A DNA stretch of 53,640 bases, from the NCBI GenBank assembly GCA_030681895.1, contig JAUXRI010000289.1:1-53640 (forward strand), written 5' to 3'. The notes beneath the pieces are model-generated. The model did not search any database and was not told the origin of the DNA. It saw nothing but the letters and a program-made list of their open reading frames with translations. Positions within the stretch are counted from its first letter, which is position 1. Every line of letters starts with the position of its first letter. Below are positions 51,185-53,640 of the stretch, in pieces. Origin of the DNA: Myxococcales bacterium. Lineage in GTDB: Bacteria; Myxococcota; Myxococcia; Myxococcales; Myxococcaceae. Made by a program: the position numbers and the translations under genes.

Positions 51185-51871
51185 ATGTTCGACTTCGGAA
51201 AAATTCTCGGCCACATGGGCATTCCGGCGATGTCGGTCGCCGCCGTTCTCCTCTTGATGGCGCTGGCCTCGTTGGCCGTCTTCTTCGAGCGCCTCGTCGC
51301 GTATTCGCGCTCCCGGTCGGCCTCGCGCCGGTTCGCCGTCGAAGCGAAGGCGTTTCTCGATGCTGATCAACCCGCCGCGCTCGCGCAGAAGGCCGACGCC
51401 GAGCAACACAGCCACCTCGCGATGCTGCTCGGCACGGGCGCGAAGACGTACCTGTCGGCTGCGAAGAAGGGCGGCTCAGTGCCGCCCATCGAGCTCACCC
51501 GCCGCGAGCTGGAGCGCAAGACGGAGCTCCTCGCCGCAGACGTTCGCCGCGGCATGGGCGTGCTGGCGTCGGTGGGCTCGGTGGCGCCCTTCGTTGGCCT
51601 GCTCGGCACGGTGTTCGGCATCATCACCGCCTTCCAGGGCATCGCGCAGGAAGGCTCGGGCGGCCTGGGCTCGGTGTCGCTGGGCATCGCCGAGGCGCTC
51701 GTCGAGACGGCGTTCGGCTTGATGGTCGCCATCCCCGCGGTGCTCGCGTTCAACTGGCTCTCGACGCAGGCCGACGGAATCATGCTGGCGCTCGACGACG
51801 CACGCGGCGAGTTCATCGACTTCCTCGAGGCGCGGCACGGCGACACGCGGGAGCCGGCCCATGGGAAGTAA
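51185..51871 (+). CDS. exbB: ExbB/TolQ/MotA-family proton channel
   Basis: A 228-residue inner-membrane protein with three helices (about residues 13-32, 125-145 and 165-190) around a long cytoplasmic loop. VGSVAPFVGLLGTVFGIITAFQGIA and LVETAFGLMVAIPAVLAFNWL are the conserved ExbB/TolQ segments. With ExbD it forms the proton-driven motor powering TonB. The next gene starts 11 bases before its stop. TolQ is the other possibility, but tonB upstream favours ExbB. Confidence 0.93.
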   Translation: MFDFGKILGHMGIPAMSVAAVLLLMALASLAVFFERLVAYSRSRSASRRFAVEAKAFLDADQPAALAQKADAEQHSHLAMLLGTGAKTYLSAAKKGGSVPPIELTRRELERKTELLAADVRRGMGVLASVGSVAPFVGLLGTVFGIITAFQGIAQEGSGGLGSVSLGIAEALVETAFGLMVAIPAVLAFNWLSTQADGIMLALDDARGEFIDFLEARHGDTREPAHGK

Positions 51872-52307
51872 CCTGACGACGCAGCCGCCGAAGAAGAAGA
51901 AGCGCCGCGCGGGCCTCGCGCCCGAGATGAACGTCACGCCGCTCGTCGACGTGGTGCTCGTGCTGCTCATCATCTTCATGGTGGTGACGCCGCAGATGGA
52001 GGCCGGGGTCTCGGTCACGCTGCCGAGCATCAAGAACCCCGACCAGGGCAACGCGTCGATGCAGCCGACGACGGTGTCGCTCACGAAGGACGGGAAGTTC
52101 TATTTCGAGAAGGAAGCACTGCCGCTCGACGCGCTGATGGAGCGGCTCAAGGCGCTGCACGCGTCGAACGCCGAGAGCCGCGTGGTGCTCAAGGCCGACA
52201 AGGACCTCGGCTACGGCAAGGTGCGCGAGCTCTTCAAGGCCTGCCAGGACCTCGGCTTCCCCGGCGTCTCACTGCAGGTCATCGACGTCGCCAACCGGCA
52301 GAGCTGA
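51861..52307 (+). CDS. exbD: ExbD/TolR-family protein, first copy
   Basis: A 148-residue protein with a basic cytoplasmic N-terminus (PPKKKKRRAG), one transmembrane helix carrying the conserved proton-carrying Asp (NVTPLVDVVLVLLIIFMVV), and a periplasmic ExbD domain. It partners ExbB as the stator of the Ton motor. It shares about 20 residues of near-identical sequence in the helix with the second copy. ATG 51861 overlaps the exbB end. Confidence 0.93.
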   Translation: MGSNLTTQPPKKKKRRAGLAPEMNVTPLVDVVLVLLIIFMVVTPQMEAGVSVTLPSIKNPDQGNASMQPTTVSLTKDGKFYFEKEALPLDALMERLKALHASNAESRVVLKADKDLGYGKVRELFKACQDLGFPGVSLQVIDVANRQS

Positions 52308-52316
52308 GGACACGCC

Positions 52317-52757
52317 ATGGGAATGTCGCTGGGAGACAGTGGCGGGAAACGGCGCGGCGGGGCGAAGCCGGTGATGAACGTGACGCCGCTCGTCGACGTG
52401 GTGCTCGTGCTGCTCATCATCTTCATGGTGGTGACGCCGCTGCTCACGAAGCAGCTGTGGCTGAACGTGCCGCCGAAGCCCGAAGAGAACTCGCCGCCGC
52501 CTCCAGCCGACGTCTTGCCGCCCATCGTCATCACGCTCGCGAAGGACGGCGTGACGAAGGTGAACAGCGAGCCCGTCGCGAAGGACCAGCTCGCCGCGCG
52601 CGTGTTGGGGATGGTGAACGCGCGCCCCGACAAGGTGGTCTTCTTCGACGCCGCGAGCGACGTGCCGTACGGGCAGGCGCTCGAGGTGATGGACGTGGTG
52701 CGCGGTGGTGGCGTCGAGACGCTCGCCGTGTTGGCCGACGAGCTGCCGACGCACTGA
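52317..52757 (+). CDS. exbD: ExbD/TolR-family protein, second copy
   Basis: A 146-residue paralogue of the previous protein: a Gly/Arg-rich N-terminus, the same NVTPLVDVVLVLLIIFMVV helix with the conserved Asp, and a diverged periplasmic domain with a Pro-rich start (PPKPEENSPPPPADVL). The near-identical helices and differing periplasmic parts suggest one mixed ExbB-ExbD-ExbD' complex, or two Ton motors sharing ExbB. It starts nine bases after the first copy. Confidence 0.93.
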   Translation: MGMSLGDSGGKRRGGAKPVMNVTPLVDVVLVLLIIFMVVTPLLTKQLWLNVPPKPEENSPPPPADVLPPIVITLAKDGVTKVNSEPVAKDQLAARVLGMVNARPDKVVFFDAASDVPYGQALEVMDVVRGGGVETLAVLADELPTH

Positions 52758-53256
52758 GCAGCAGTTCGTGCGCGTTCGTTTCCGTGAATGCGGTTCGGTG
52801 AGTCCGTGGGACTTCGCTGAGATGCCGCGCCCGCGTAGTTCCTCAATCGCCTCGAGGCGCTTCGACTCGCGATGACGCCGTCGGCCGGATCGACGACGTG
52901 GGGCGTCGCTGCACCTGCTTCTTCTTCCACCCAGCACAGGAACGTGCCGCGGCGGCTGGGTCGAACGAAAAGTTGCTCGAGGCCGCCGCGTCTTCACGGC
53001 AGGCGTCGGCGCGCGCGAAGCTGGAGGCCGCCGCCGGCGTGCCGGTCCGGTCTGAAGACGCGAGCTCGTGGTGAGCACCTTCGCCGGCGCGTGACTGCTC
53101 ACCCGTGTCGAGTCCTGACGAACTGCCGGTCGCCTGCGTGACCTCCGCGGTGCCACCGGACTGTGACGTTCGAGGAGCACGGACGTGACGTCGCGCTTTC
53201 CATCAAGTCACGCACGCGCCGTGATGACGACACGACGGAGGACGAGATCGTGCTCC
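52758..53256. other. About 500 bp without a confident gene, before the receptor gene
   Basis: No gene is clearly supported. One frame reads openly from GTG 52898 to TGA 53072-53074 (58 codons; AAAAGSNEKLLEAAASSRQ) with GC-rich third positions but no ribosome-binding site. The rest shows scattered short frames only. It probably includes the promoter of the downstream gene. Confidence 0.5.
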
Positions 53257-53640
53257 GTGACCACGACGTTGCGAACCCTGATGAGCCTCGCCCTCGCGCT
53301 GGTGCCTGCGTACGCGCTGGCGCAGGCCGACGACGGTGGCGAAGACGCCGGTTCGTTCGACGCGGGCAGCGTGATCGAAGACGCGGGTCTCCCGGAGACC
53401 GCGGTGGATGCAGGCCCCGTTGACGTGGACGCAGGCACGCTCCTTCCTTCCGACGCGCCCGTCGCGAAGAAGCCGTTGCCCAAGAACTTCGTCGGCATCG
53501 TCGGCGTCGTCACCGACGCGCAGTCCGGCGAAGGGCTCATCGAAGCGACGGTGAAGGTGGTGGCGGGCGGCAAGAAGAGCGCGCTCACCGACGTCGACGG
53601 CGAGTACCGGCTCAAGCTCCCGCCCGGCACGTACGACCTG
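53257..53640 (+). CDS. N-terminus of a probable TonB-dependent receptor with carboxypeptidase-regulatory-like domain (3' end outside window)
   Basis: 128 codons visible, open to the window edge. A signal peptide (LRTLMSLALALVPAYALAQA) is followed by an acidic, Ala/Gly/Asp-rich stretch with repeated D-A-G motifs (residues about 25-70), then the start of a carboxypeptidase-regulatory-like beta-sandwich (FVGIVGVVTDAQSGEGLIEA, TDVDGEYRLKLPPGTYDL), the N-terminal domain of many TonB-dependent receptors such as myxobacterial Oar. Start GTG 53257 is uncertain; ATG 53224 in frame would add 11 basic residues. Position right after tonB-exbB-exbD-exbD supports the receptor call. The plug and barrel are not visible. 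Confidence 0.7.
   Translation, partial: MTTTLRTLMSLALALVPAYALAQADDGGEDAGSFDAGSVIEDAGLPETAVDAGPVDVDAGTLLPSDAPVAKKPLPKNFVGIVGVVTDAQSGEGLIEATVKVVAGGKKSALTDVDGEYRLKLPPGTYDL

Overview
This 53.6 kb window has high GC, dense genes and strong GC bias at codon third positions. It looks like a myxobacterial (Myxococcota) chromosome. Support includes eukaryote-like protein architectures (ASH/HYDIN beta-sandwich proteins, a Ser/Thr kinase, MORN and TPR proteins), several lipoproteins with Ala/Gly/Ser spacers and Cys-rich domains, a sigma-54 activator, an ECF sigma factor, and a TonB/ExbB/ExbD system. I see no rRNA, tRNA, CRISPR array, insertion sequence or phage gene. The species cannot be named from what is visible.

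Layout. Positions 1-6.5 kb: two secreted ASH-domain proteins, a membrane-tethered Ser/Thr kinase and a Gly/Cys-rich secreted protein. 6.5-9.6 kb: a membrane protein coupled to glucose-6-phosphate isomerase, then a small lipoprotein. 9.7-10.7 kb: a membrane protein. 10.7-18.8 kb (minus strand): five genes, all overlapping, encoding DUF58, transglutaminase, MoxR ATPase, a secreted TPR-like protein and a secreted MORN-repeat protein. 18.9-21.7 kb: a degenerate receiver-like protein and a large repeat lipoprotein.

21.7-38.7 kb: a stress and envelope region. It holds a beta-barrel protein, a DksA/TraR-like protein, two DUF5670-type mini membrane proteins each next to an Ala/Lys-rich helical protein, a CDGSH iron-sulfur protein, a P-type ATPase, an AsmA-like protein, a haem-binding protein, an ECF sigma factor, DUF4398 and OmpA lipoproteins, an AI-2E-family permease, a four-BON protein, a V4R-type sigma-54 activator, a pirin, a GlsB-type protein and a CDF transporter. 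Many of these genes follow sigma-54-like -24/-12 elements. A short near-palindrome (consensus TCACAWTGATG) recurs between the genes; at three promoters a copy lies 63-66 bp upstream of the -24 element. I propose a local sigma-54 regulon run by the V4R activator. This is the most interesting signal in the window.

38.8-46.8 kb: a repeat lipoprotein coupled to a TPR/PEGA protein, a DUF6438-like lipoprotein, a beta-carbonic anhydrase, gyrB, and a cNMP-binding/GGDEF diguanylate cyclase. 46.9-53.6 kb: a secreted CsgG/LpoB-like protein coupled to a large lipoprotein, then tonB-exbB-exbD-exbD and the start of a probable TonB-dependent receptor, cut by the window end.

All assignments come from reading sequence and translations by eye. 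Family names rest on visible motifs, and promoter and operator calls are pattern matches, not experimental data.
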